From an uncultured Clostridia bacterium (GTDB lineage: Bacteria > Bacillota > Clostridia > Saccharofermentanales > Saccharofermentanaceae), in the NCBI GenBank assembly GCA_946405115.1, contig CAMJGB010000149.1, forward strand, positions 1 to 5,082: a DNA stretch of 5,082 bases, read 5' to 3'. Positions within the stretch are counted from its first letter, which is position 1, and each line of letters opens with the position of its first letter. Shown one piece after another: positions 1 through 5,082 of the stretch. A program made the translations under genes and the position numbers. The notes beneath the pieces are model-generated. The model searched no databases and was not told the DNA's origin. It saw only the letters and a program-made list of their open reading frames with translations.

Positions 1-54
1 CTCCTCCATACACTCATTCTTCTCGTCCCAGATAAATGACTTAAACTCACCCAT
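1..54 (-). CDS. N-terminal fragment of a CDS, possibly phenylacetate-CoA ligase-like (runs off left edge)
   Basis: A minus-strand reading frame begins with ATG at 54 and stays open for 18 codons to the window edge, reading MGEFKSFIWDEKNECMEE. An in-frame TGA lies four codons upstream, so this ATG is the only reasonable start. A GAAGAG at 60-65 sits 5 nt before it, and a better AGGAG at 69-73 sits 14 nt before it, which is rather far. The gene follows the dCMP deaminase stop by 33 nt on the same strand, with no hairpin between, so it is probably the next cistron of the operon. The short stretch 'IWDEKNECME' recalls the N-terminus of phenylacetate-CoA ligase (PaaK-like adenylate-forming) proteins of Clostridia, which often begin with an 'IWN/DEKxECM' segment. 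That is a memory-based resemblance over very few residues. Existence of the gene is fairly likely; the function is a guess. Confidence 0.55.
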   Translation of the reverse strand, partial: MGEFKSFIWDEKNECMEE

Positions 55-87
55 ACTTACTCTTCACACTCCTGCATTTCTTTATGA

Positions 88-573
88 TCAAACGTCAATC
101 TCTATCTTACGTCCTGACGGTTCATACTTCGTATATTTTACGCCTGCTGCATCAAGCATCCTTCTTGCGGCCATTGTGCCCGGCATGTCGTGATACTTGT
201 CATCAGCGTAGATTACTTCCTTGATGCCCTTCTGGATAAGAGCCTTCGTGCAGCCTTCGCAGGGGAACAAAGTAACATAAACTCTCGTTCCTCTTAAGTC
301 GCCTGTACCGGAATTTAAGATGGCATTGAGCTCGGCATGGCACACATAAGCGTACTTGGTATCGAATACCTCGCCTTCTCTTGCCCAGGGAAAATCATCG
401 TCGGAGCACCCTGCAGGAAGTCCGTTGTAACCTACGGATACGATCATGTTATCGGGATTTACGATACAAGCTCCAACCTGGGTACTGGGGTCCTTACTTC
501 TCTGTGCCGCGAGCTTGGCGACGCCCATGAAATACTCGTCCCAACCGATGTAATCAATTCTCTTCTCAGACAT
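88..573 (-). CDS. dCMP deaminase (deoxycytidylate deaminase, DCTD-like)
   Basis: This 161-residue zinc enzyme deaminates dCMP to dUMP, the substrate of thymidylate synthase, in the cytosol. The cytidine-deaminase fold motifs are all present: H79-A-E81 supplies a zinc ligand and the catalytic glutamate, and P104-C105-E-G-C108 supplies the two cysteine ligands. The segment [12 protein letters not shown] (48-59) is the substrate-binding loop of dCMP deaminases, and DKYHD (125-129) and [15 protein letters not shown] match the vertebrate DCTD type rather than Bacillus ComEB. Length is normal. I chose the ATG at 573 because a GGGGGA (581-586) lies 7 nt upstream and homology starts with '[13 protein letters not shown]'. 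A longer frame opening at 648 would add 25 unconserved residues and overlap the flavoprotein gene. The gene starts 37 nt after the flavoprotein stop and a palindrome covers most of that gap. Family members are often controlled by dCTP and dTTP; this cannot be read from the sequence. Confidence 0.95.
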   Translation of the reverse strand: MSEKRIDYIGWDEYFMGVAKLAAQRSKDPSTQVGACIVNPDNMIVSVGYNGLPAGCSDDDFPWAREGEVFDTKYAYVCHAELNAILNSGTGDLRGTRVYVTLFPCEGCTKALIQKGIKEVIYADDKYHDMPGTMAARRMLDAAGVKYTKYEPSGRKIEIDV

Positions 574-580
574 CAGGGAT

Positions 581-586
581 TCCCCC
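581..586 (-). promoter_or_regulatory. Ribosome binding site of dCMP deaminase
   Basis: GGGGGA on the minus strand, 7 nt before the ATG at 573, decides the start of the deaminase. It is followed by AATCCC, so GGG and CCC could pair across a 3-nt loop (576-584). That hairpin is very short and probably weak. Confidence 0.65.
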
Positions 587-592
587 TTATAT

Positions 593-614
593 TTAAAATC
601 TTCGAAGATTTTAA
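593..614. repeat. Perfect 22-bp palindrome at the flavoprotein stop codon / deaminase leader
   Basis: The arms TTAAAATCTTC (593-603) and GAAGATTTTAA (604-614) are perfect reverse complements with no spacer. The TAA stop of the flavoprotein (611-613) lies in one arm, and the other arm ends 6 nt before the deaminase ribosome site. As RNA on the minus strand it could form an A/U-rich stem closed by a UCGA loop. It contains few G:C pairs and is followed by TATAAGG rather than a U-tract, so it is not a convincing intrinsic terminator. It could be a processing site, a weak attenuator, a protein-binding dyad or chance. Confidence 0.7.
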
Positions 615-1843
615 CACATAACGTTCCGAACTGCGATATAGGCTTCACTCATTGCCGCCTGAAGGTTATAACCTCCGCTTATGCCGTCGACGTCAAGCGC
701 CTCTCCGATTATGTAAAGTCCGGGAACGATCTTGGACTCGAATGTCTTTCTGTTTATCTCGTTAAGGTCAGCTCCGCCTCTCGTAACATAGCAGGTCTCG
801 AACTTGGGCTGACGGTCGATCGTAAGGTGCAGATGCTTAAGCTCCTTAAGGTATTCCTTCCTCTGCTCGCGCGTAACTCTGCCTGCCGTAATATCCGTAA
901 CTCCGGCTCTTTTGCCCAGAGCCTGGGATACCGACTGCGGCACATAATCCGCACCTATGGTAACAAGTCTAGCGTCAGGTCTTACCCTGATCTGCTCGAG
1001 GAGCTCCTTATCAACTTCGGTGTCGTCTCTTCCGGGAGTGAAGTCCAGCTCGATCCATCCGTCGTGCTCTTCGACATCCTCGGGAATGTCTCTTGCAAGC
1101 TCAATGATGGCGGGGCCTGACAGACCGTCGTGAGTAAAAAGGACATTACCTTCCGTCTTGTTCTTCTTCCTGTTATCAAGGTATAGTCCCGCACCAGCGT
1201 AGACACTCACGCCGCTTAACGAAGACGTGAATTCCTTATCTTCCTTCGCTACAGGAATGCCCGTAAGCGCCGGGTAAAGGGGCGTTACGTTATGACCTAA
1301 TTTCTCGATGAGCTTGTAGCTTCTTCCGTCAGATCCTGTCTGCGGGAAAGACTTGCCGCCCGTCGCGATAATGACGTTATCGAAGGAAAGCTTGCTGCCG
1401 TCCTTCCCCGTCACCTTGAAAGTGCCGTCGTTGTAATCGATGTCAACGACTTCAAAATTGTTCCTGATATTATCTGCGCCGATGTAATCCACGAGCGCAT
1501 CTCTAATGTCGGATGCCTTGTCCGTTACCGGGAACATCCTGTTGTTCTCCTCTTCTTTAAGGGAAACTCTAAGCTCTTTTGTGATGAACTCGACCGCGTC
1601 GTCGGGCGAGAAAGAAGTGATCGCGGGCTTCATGAACTTAGACGCTTCGTGGTAGCCGTTAATGAGCTCCAAAGGCGCCTTCCTGTTCGTGATATTGCAG
1701 CGTCCGTGGCCTGTAAGAAGCAGCTTCTTGCCGCACTCCGCATGCTTTTCGAGCAGGGTAAAAACCTTGCCCTCCTTCTTAAGGAAGCACGCAGCGAAAA
1801 GCCCTGCAGCTCCGCCTCCGATGATGCCTGTGCGCGACGTCAA
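611..1843 (-). CDS. BaiN/HI0933-family NAD(P)/FAD-dependent oxidoreductase
   Basis: A 410-residue flavoprotein of the TIGR00275/HI0933 (BaiN, YhiN-like) family, cytosolic, with no membrane segment. Visible motifs are the FAD-binding Rossmann turn GGGAAG at 9-14, with E32 closing the second strand for ribose binding. Next come the family signature [10 protein letters not shown] (44-53), [13 protein letters not shown] (101-113), the ATGG motif at 160-163, and the C-terminal flavin-binding block [18 protein letters not shown] (380-397). Length is usual for the family. The start is a TTG at 1843, supported by an AGGAG 6 nt upstream and by the Rossmann turn beginning at residue 9. It overlaps the ligase stop as TTGA, so translation is probably coupled. 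BaiN itself has been linked to bile-acid 7-dehydroxylation, but most members have no proven substrate. Nothing else here suggests bile-acid metabolism, so I would not transfer that role. Confidence 0.93.
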   Translation of the reverse strand: MTSRTGIIGGGAAGLFAACFLKKEGKVFTLLEKHAECGKKLLLTGHGRCNITNRKAPLELINGYHEASKFMKPAITSFSPDDAVEFITKELRVSLKEEENNRMFPVTDKASDIRDALVDYIGADNIRNNFEVVDIDYNDGTFKVTGKDGSKLSFDNVIIATGGKSFPQTGSDGRSYKLIEKLGHNVTPLYPALTGIPVAKEDKEFTSSLSGVSVYAGAGLYLDNRKKNKTEGNVLFTHDGLSGPAIIELARDIPEDVEEHDGWIELDFTPGRDDTEVDKELLEQIRVRPDARLVTIGADYVPQSVSQALGKRAGVTDITAGRVTREQRKEYLKELKHLHLTIDRQPKFETCYVTRGGADLNEINRKTFESKIVPGLYIIGEALDVDGISGGYNLQAAMSEAYIAVRNVMC

Positions 1844-2880
1844 ACGTGTCTCCTGCCTGCAGCCTTAGCGATGCGCTCGCACAGGTCTTCGTACTCGATA
1901 CCCGTGTGCGCTGCAGCCTCAGGAAGAAGTGATGTGTTGGTCATGCCCGGGAGGTTATTTGCCTCGATGAACCAGAAGTCAGTGCCGTCGTAGATCATGT
2001 CGATTCTGCCGTAAGCAGTCATGCGGAGAAGGTCGAATTCCTCCTCGGCGATCTTCTTGGCACGTGCCGTTTCCTCTTCGGTAAACTGGGCGGGACAAAC
2101 GTGTGTTGTAAGTCCTGCCTGATACTTATTCTTGTAATCGTAGAAGCCCTCGTGAGGGATGATCTCTGTGATGGGAAGAGCCTTGCCGTCCAAGATGCTT
2201 ACCGTAATCTCGCGGCCCTTGATGTACTGCTCGATGATGATGTGATGCTCGTACTTGTCGGCGTACTTCATTGCAGTATCGAACTCGTCCTTGCTCTTAA
2301 CGATGGATACGCCGCAGGAGCTTCCGCAGCCAATGGGCTTAACTACGAAGGGAAGTCCTACCTTCTCCACTACTTCCTCGAAGGTAATGTCGGAACCTCT
2401 TAATGTGAACCATGTGGATGTCTTGTATCCTGCCTGTGCGATGATGGCCTTGGACAGACCCTTATCCATCGCGATAACGCAGCCTGTGTAGCCGCAGCCT
2501 GTGTACTTAATGTCGTAAGCCTCGAGTACAGCCTGCATCTTGCCGTTCTCACCGTAAGAACCGTGAAGGCCAAGGAATACGCAGTCTGCAAGCTTACAAA
2601 GCTCGATTACACGGGGTCCGAGCCACTCCTGGCGGCCGCCGTGATCTGCAATTACCTGATCAAGGTCAGGCTCAGTCTCGGGAATATCATATGAGAACAG
2701 TTCTTCCGTTCCCTTACGGAAGAAACTTTCTGCTGGCTCATCGTTCTCAATGCCGTCGTAAAGATCGATGAGAGCTACCTCATGACCCTTGCTAAGAAGC
2801 GCATTTGCGATAAGGCTGGCAGACTTCTTGGATACGTCTCTTTCAGGGCTTAATCCGCCCCCCAAAACAACGATTCTCAT
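1840..2880 (-). CDS. ddl: D-alanine--D-alanine ligase
   Basis: This 346-residue cytosolic ATP-grasp enzyme joins two D-alanines for the peptidoglycan stem peptide. The first-substrate loop is SPERDVS (11-17, E13). LHGSYGENGKMQ (105-116) and the AMDK end of the N-terminal lobe (137-140) follow, then the adenine-binding lysine region VVKP (179-182) and the glycine-rich loop GCGSSCGVS (184-192). The omega loop FYDYKNKY (246-253) ends in Y253, which is Phe in many D-Ala-D-Lac ligases. GRID (291-294) and EANNLPGMT (306-314) give R292, D294, E306 and N308 for Mg-ATP and the second D-Ala. Relative to E. coli DdlB, extra residues at roughly 43-88 lie between the first strand pair, as in some Clostridia homologues. 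The start ATG has an excellent AGGAGG 8 nt upstream. It is the first gene of the leftward operon. Four cysteines (129, 134, 185, 189) sit at ATP-grasp positions that are usually other residues. Confidence 0.96.
   Translation of the reverse strand: MRIVVLGGGLSPERDVSKKSASLIANALLSKGHEVALIDLYDGIENDEPAESFFRKGTEELFSYDIPETEPDLDQVIADHGGRQEWLGPRVIELCKLADCVFLGLHGSYGENGKMQAVLEAYDIKYTGCGYTGCVIAMDKGLSKAIIAQAGYKTSTWFTLRGSDITFEEVVEKVGLPFVVKPIGCGSSCGVSIVKSKDEFDTAMKYADKYEHHIIIEQYIKGREITVSILDGKALPITEIIPHEGFYDYKNKYQAGLTTHVCPAQFTEEETARAKKIAEEEFDLLRMTAYGRIDMIYDGTDFWFIEANNLPGMTNTSLLPEAAAHTGIEYEDLCERIAKAAGRRHV
1850..1854 (-). promoter_or_regulatory. Ribosome binding site inside the end of ddl, for the TTG-started flavoprotein
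   Basis: AGGAG on the minus strand lies within the last codons of the ligase gene, 6 nt before the TTG at 1843. Its position supports the unusual TTG start and implies re-initiation or coupled translation across the TTGA overlap. Confidence 0.7.
2701..2724. repeat. Inverted repeat / potential hairpin inside ddl
   Basis: TTCTTCCGT (2701-2709) and ACGGAAGAA (2716-2724) are perfect 9-nt complements around a 6-nt loop. They lie within the codons for ligase residues about 53-60, in the variable insertion. No U-tract follows on either strand. It may be chance codon usage or an mRNA structure near the 5' end of the operon. Confidence 0.5.
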
Positions 2881-2888
2881 ACCTTAAT

Positions 2889-2894
2889 CCTCCT
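2889..2894 (-). promoter_or_regulatory. Ribosome binding site of ddl
   Basis: AGGAGG on the minus strand, 8 nt before the ATG at 2880, is a consensus Shine-Dalgarno sequence and fixes the ddl start. Confidence 0.9.
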
Positions 2895-2906
2895 TCGAGT
2901 AACCAA

Positions 2907-2933
2907 AGTATAACAATCGGAATTTACCCTCAA
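2907..2933 (-). promoter_or_regulatory. Probable sigma-A promoter of the ddl operon (extended -10)
   Basis: On the minus strand TATACT (2907-2912) is preceded by TGT (2913-2915), giving an extended -10 TGnTATACT. TTGAGG (2928-2933) is a plausible -35 with a short 15-nt spacer; the extended -10 can compensate for that. Transcription would begin near 2900, leaving a leader of about 20 nt that just includes the AGGAGG. No room remains for a riboswitch. Confidence 0.65.
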
Positions 2934-2945
2934 ACGTGCAGTTTC

Positions 2946-2961
2946 GTTACAGTTCTGTTAC
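2946..2961. promoter_or_regulatory. Imperfect 16-bp dyad between the divergent promoters
   Basis: GTTACAGTTCTGTTAC reads as a dyad with one mismatched pair, or as two GTTAC direct repeats 11 bp apart. It lies just upstream of the ddl -35 element and could be an operator or activator site. No regulator gene is visible, so this is speculative. Confidence 0.25.
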
Positions 2962-3016
2962 CCTTTTGTGCGCTTATGAAAAAGTAATCTGCGTGTAAAA
3001 AAACGCGTGAGTATGT

Positions 3017-3045
3017 TTGCTAAACTTTTTGTATATTTTTATAAA
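3017..3045 (+). promoter_or_regulatory. Candidate promoter of the rightward membrane-protein gene
   Basis: TTGCTA (3017-3022) and TATAAA (3040-3045) are separated by 17 bp and match the sigma-A consensus at 4 and 5 of 6 positions. Transcription would start near 3052, only about 5 nt before the ATG at 3057, giving an almost leaderless mRNA that loses the AGAGG at 3048-3052. An alternative -10, TATATT at 3032-3037, would keep that site but lacks a good -35. The region is A/T-rich, so chance matches are likely. Confidence 0.35.
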
Positions 3046-3056
3046 TTAGAGGTCTT

Positions 3057-5082
3057 ATGCTCGCAGTTTTATACTTAACAATTTGCGCGGTATTTGGAAT
3101 ATCTTTCATTACGAGATGTGTCCCTGACACAGCAAGATTCTTCACGGCCTGCTCTCCCGGAAAGAGCGTTGTGGCTAAATTACCGCCGGTGCTTTTCATC
3201 GCACCCGCCGGCATCTTAACCGGTTTGCTGTGCGTTACAATGTTCAACTATTACGCCATCTATCTTCTCAACCTCTGTGTTGACGGAACCGACATGGCCC
3301 GCCGTGCAGGATTGCTTCTTACATTCGCAGTATTCATCATCTTAACGAGTGTTAACTTCACGGGTTACGTTAAGAGACTTCACATAGAGAAGATCCGCGG
3401 CACCGATTCCGATGACTCGAAGATCCCTTCTTACGTTCACTCGATGGGCAACGTCATTTACTACGGAATCGTAACCGTACTGCTCACAGGTGTTGCAACG
3501 TTCCTGATGTTCTACACATACAACATCTCCGACGGCATCCTGTCTGCAGGCTATTCGACATTCTCGGATCTGTCGCCCCACACGGCGATGGTATCCTCTT
3601 TTGCCACAGGCTTTAACTTCCCGACACAGTACATGCACTTCTCGGGAGACGGAATCCAGTATCATTTCTTCTTCTACTTCCTCGCAGGTATGCTCGAGTA
3701 TTTAGGCATGTCCATCGACCTCGCGCTTAACATTCCGAGCATCATCACATTCGTATGTGCGATGGAGCTTCTTGGAACACTGGCAGTCCTTCTGTCACGC
3801 CGCAAGGTATCTTTCATACTGGCTCCCCTGTTCGTATTGTTCAGAAGTTCATTCAATGTGTTCATTCACATTAAGGAATTAACAGCTTCCGGCACACCGT
3901 TTGTTACAGCTTTAAAGTCCATCGCTTCATCCTCTTCCTGGTATGAAGTAACTCCTTACGACGGCTGGGGCATCTGGGCGATCAACGTATATCCGAACCA
4001 GCGTCACCTGATGCTCGGCGTCGGCGCCATGCTTATCCTCATCATCCTGCTTATACCTTTTGTGAGACGCATGTGCATAAGCATCATCAAAGCCGCTGAA
4101 TCAGGCGAAGGTGTATCCGAGGCAAGAGTTGTTAAGACATTCTTCGCTAACCGTGAGGCTTGGATCTTCCGTAAGTCCGATCCTCTTAACCCTTGGGGCA
4201 TAACGATCCTTTCCTGCATCATCGCAGCGACGATGCCGTTCTTCCACGGTTCTGCCCTCATCGGAACACTTCTTGTGCTTCTTATCATGGCATTCGTATC
4301 CGAGAGCAGACTTTCTTACCTTGCAGTCGCAGGCGTCTCCGTATTGTCTTCGTTCATTCAGACAAAGGTATTCGCAGGCACAGCTTCTAACGTAGTCAAG
4401 TTCCAGAGGATTCCGGGATTTGTCTGCGAGAACAAGACGGCATCCGGCATCAGCAACTACATCGTTACCGTTACCGGTCTTACGCTCATCATCGCAGCCG
4501 TATACGTCATCTATCTTCTTATCCGTAACATCATCGGCAAGAAGCCCGTATACCGCGAGCTTTTGTTCATCGCATTCTTAGCTCCGATGATCTTCGCATT
4601 CAATTGGCAGGTATCACTCGAGATGCTTGCTAACCACAAGTTCATTCAGTTCTCACTTATCCTCATCGATGTATTCGTCGCAGGCGGAATAAGCGAGATG
4701 ATGGTCCCTCCGAGCAAGCTTGCTGAGAAGCTTCCGAAGCCCGGATACATCTGTGCACGTGCAGCCCTCATCGTTCTTGCATGCGCGCTTCTAGTACCGC
4801 TTACGGCAACAGGTATTTCCGAGTGGTGCACCTATGTAAATCTTAATAAGAACGCAGTAGAAGTTAACACACGTTCAGACCTCACCGAGTGGATCGAAGA
4901 GAATACGAACACAACAGATGTATTCCTCACACCTCAGTGGACATTGAACCGTTTCTTCCTCGCAGGCCGTCCTGCTTACTACGGCTGGCCCTACTACGCA
5001 TGGTCCGCAGGCCACGACACTTACACAAGAGAGAGCATCTACTATTGGCTCATCTCAGGCTGCAATAACAACATCGATGAGT
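3057..5082 (+). CDS. Large polytopic membrane protein, GT-C glycosyltransferase-like (partial, C-terminus beyond window)
   Basis: An open frame of 675 codons plus one base runs from ATG 3057 to the window edge without a stop. An in-frame TAA at 3042-3044 and AGAGG at 3048-3052 (4-nt gap) fix the start. About 14-15 hydrophobic segments are visible, near 1-19, 44-72, 84-101, 131-154, 203-218, 224-247, 251-270, 315-336, 382-396, 399-414, 419-436, 466-490, 500-517, 527-543 and 565-584. A polar loop at 155-202 carries SDLSPHTAMVSSF and HFSGDGIQYH, with D171, H175, H194, D198 and H203. Further motifs are YPNQRHL (312-318) and PFFHGSA (394-400). After the last helix a soluble, probably extracytoplasmic part carries GRPAYYGWPYYAWSAGHDT (637-655). 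The architecture and the 'GR..YxGW..W..G.D' motif recall uncharacterised GT-C/family-39-like membrane glycosyltransferases that use lipid-linked sugars. No domain can be confirmed by eye, so the function is inference, while the gene itself is certain. Confidence 0.75.
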   Translation, partial: MLAVLYLTICAVFGISFITRCVPDTARFFTACSPGKSVVAKLPPVLFIAPAGILTGLLCVTMFNYYAIYLLNLCVDGTDMARRAGLLLTFAVFIILTSVNFTGYVKRLHIEKIRGTDSDDSKIPSYVHSMGNVIYYGIVTVLLTGVATFLMFYTYNISDGILSAGYSTFSDLSPHTAMVSSFATGFNFPTQYMHFSGDGIQYHFFFYFLAGMLEYLGMSIDLALNIPSIITFVCAMELLGTLAVLLSRRKVSFILAPLFVLFRSSFNVFIHIKELTASGTPFVTALKSIASSSSWYEVTPYDGWGIWAINVYPNQRHLMLGVGAMLILIILLIPFVRRMCISIIKAAESGEGVSEARVVKTFFANREAWIFRKSDPLNPWGITILSCIIAATMPFFHGSALIGTLLVLLIMAFVSESRLSYLAVAGVSVLSSFIQTKVFAGTASNVVKFQRIPGFVCENKTASGISNYIVTVTGLTLIIAAVYVIYLLIRNIIGKKPVYRELLFIAFLAPMIFAFNWQVSLEMLANHKFIQFSLILIDVFVAGGISEMMVPPSKLAEKLPKPGYICARAALIVLACALLVPLTATGISEWCTYVNLNKNAVEVNTRSDLTEWIEENTNTTDVFLTPQWTLNRFFLAGRPAYYGWPYYAWSAGHDTYTRESIYYWLISGCNNNIDE

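Larger units (their letters stand above)
2881..3056. other. Intergenic region between divergent transcription units
   Basis: These 176 bp hold the ddl ribosome site and promoter on the left, an imperfect dyad near the middle, and an A/T-rich stretch on the right just before the membrane-protein gene. I see no terminator, tRNA, small ORF with a ribosome site, or recognisable riboswitch. Both flanking genes read away from it. Confidence 0.8.

Noticed and set aside
593..614. Palindrome as a Rho-independent terminator
   Set aside because: The stem is nearly all A/U and no sustained U-tract follows on the minus strand. The deaminase gene begins 20 nt later on the same strand, so full termination is unlikely.
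574..648. Longer start for the dCMP deaminase (MKPISQF... at 648)
   Set aside because: It adds 25 residues not seen in the family, overlaps the flavoprotein 3' end in another frame, and reads through the palindrome. The internal ATG at 573 has its own ribosome site and matches where homology begins.
827..1120. Plus-strand open frame opposite the flavoprotein gene
   Set aside because: No ribosome site or recognisable motif. It lies wholly antisense to a well-supported gene, so it is a shadow.
611..1843. Bile-acid 7-dehydroxylation role for the BaiN-like protein
   Set aside because: The family is broad and found in many bacteria without that pathway. No other bai genes are present in the window.
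1649..1993. Plus-strand open frames opposite the flavoprotein/ligase junction
   Set aside because: They are antisense to two conserved genes, have low-complexity composition and show no family likeness.
2881..3056. Riboswitch or T-box leader ahead of ddl
   Set aside because: The likely promoter leaves only about 20 nt of leader, and no terminator/antiterminator hairpins are visible.
3020..3247. Minus-strand open frame across the intergenic region and the membrane-protein start
   Set aside because: No convincing ribosome site or homology. It overlaps the start of a 675-codon gene with clear membrane-protein composition on the other strand.
3342..3665. Minus-strand open frames antisense to the membrane-protein gene (also 3674-3865, 4004-4288, 4646-4831)
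   Set aside because: Short, Arg- or Met-rich shadow translations with no family features. The plus strand is continuously open and encodes clear hydrophobic segments.

Overview
The window looks like ordinary chromosomal DNA from a member of the Bacillota, most likely an anaerobic Clostridia (Oscillospiraceae-, Lachnospiraceae- or Saccharofermentans-like). The support is the GGAGG-type ribosome sites, moderate GC, protein types typical of Clostridia, and a flavoprotein of the BaiN/HI0933 family. This placement is inference from style; there is no rRNA or other taxonomic marker. I see no mobile element, CRISPR array, tRNA or phage gene.

Layout. The left 2.9 kb is a tight leftward (minus-strand) operon. 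In transcription order it holds a D-Ala-D-Ala ligase (1840-2880), a BaiN-like FAD oxidoreductase (611-1843, TTG start, 4-nt overlap with the ligase), a dCMP deaminase of the animal DCTD-like type (88-573), and the first 18 codons of a further gene leaving the left edge (1-54). That last gene is possibly a phenylacetate-CoA ligase-like enzyme. A 176-bp intergenic region (2881-3056) separates this operon from a divergent rightward gene. It holds a good extended -10 promoter for the ligase operon, a candidate promoter for the rightward gene, and an imperfect dyad between them. The right 2 kb (3057 to the end) is one open reading frame with no stop. It encodes a large polytopic membrane protein that looks like a GT-C-type glycosyltransferase or a related multi-pass envelope protein, cut off by the window edge.

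How the genes relate. The ligase makes the D-Ala-D-Ala dipeptide for peptidoglycan, and the membrane protein probably also works at the envelope. The deaminase feeds dUMP to thymidylate synthesis. The flavoprotein's substrate is unknown. The operon therefore looks like a mixed housekeeping unit held together by transcription and translational coupling rather than one pathway.

Points worth a second look are the uncharacterised membrane protein with its His/Asp-rich loop and aromatic C-terminal motif, the DCTD-like deaminase, a perfect 22-bp palindrome over the flavoprotein stop codon just before the deaminase ribosome site, and four cysteines at conserved ATP-grasp positions of the ligase. I did not find strong evidence for a novel multi-gene system.
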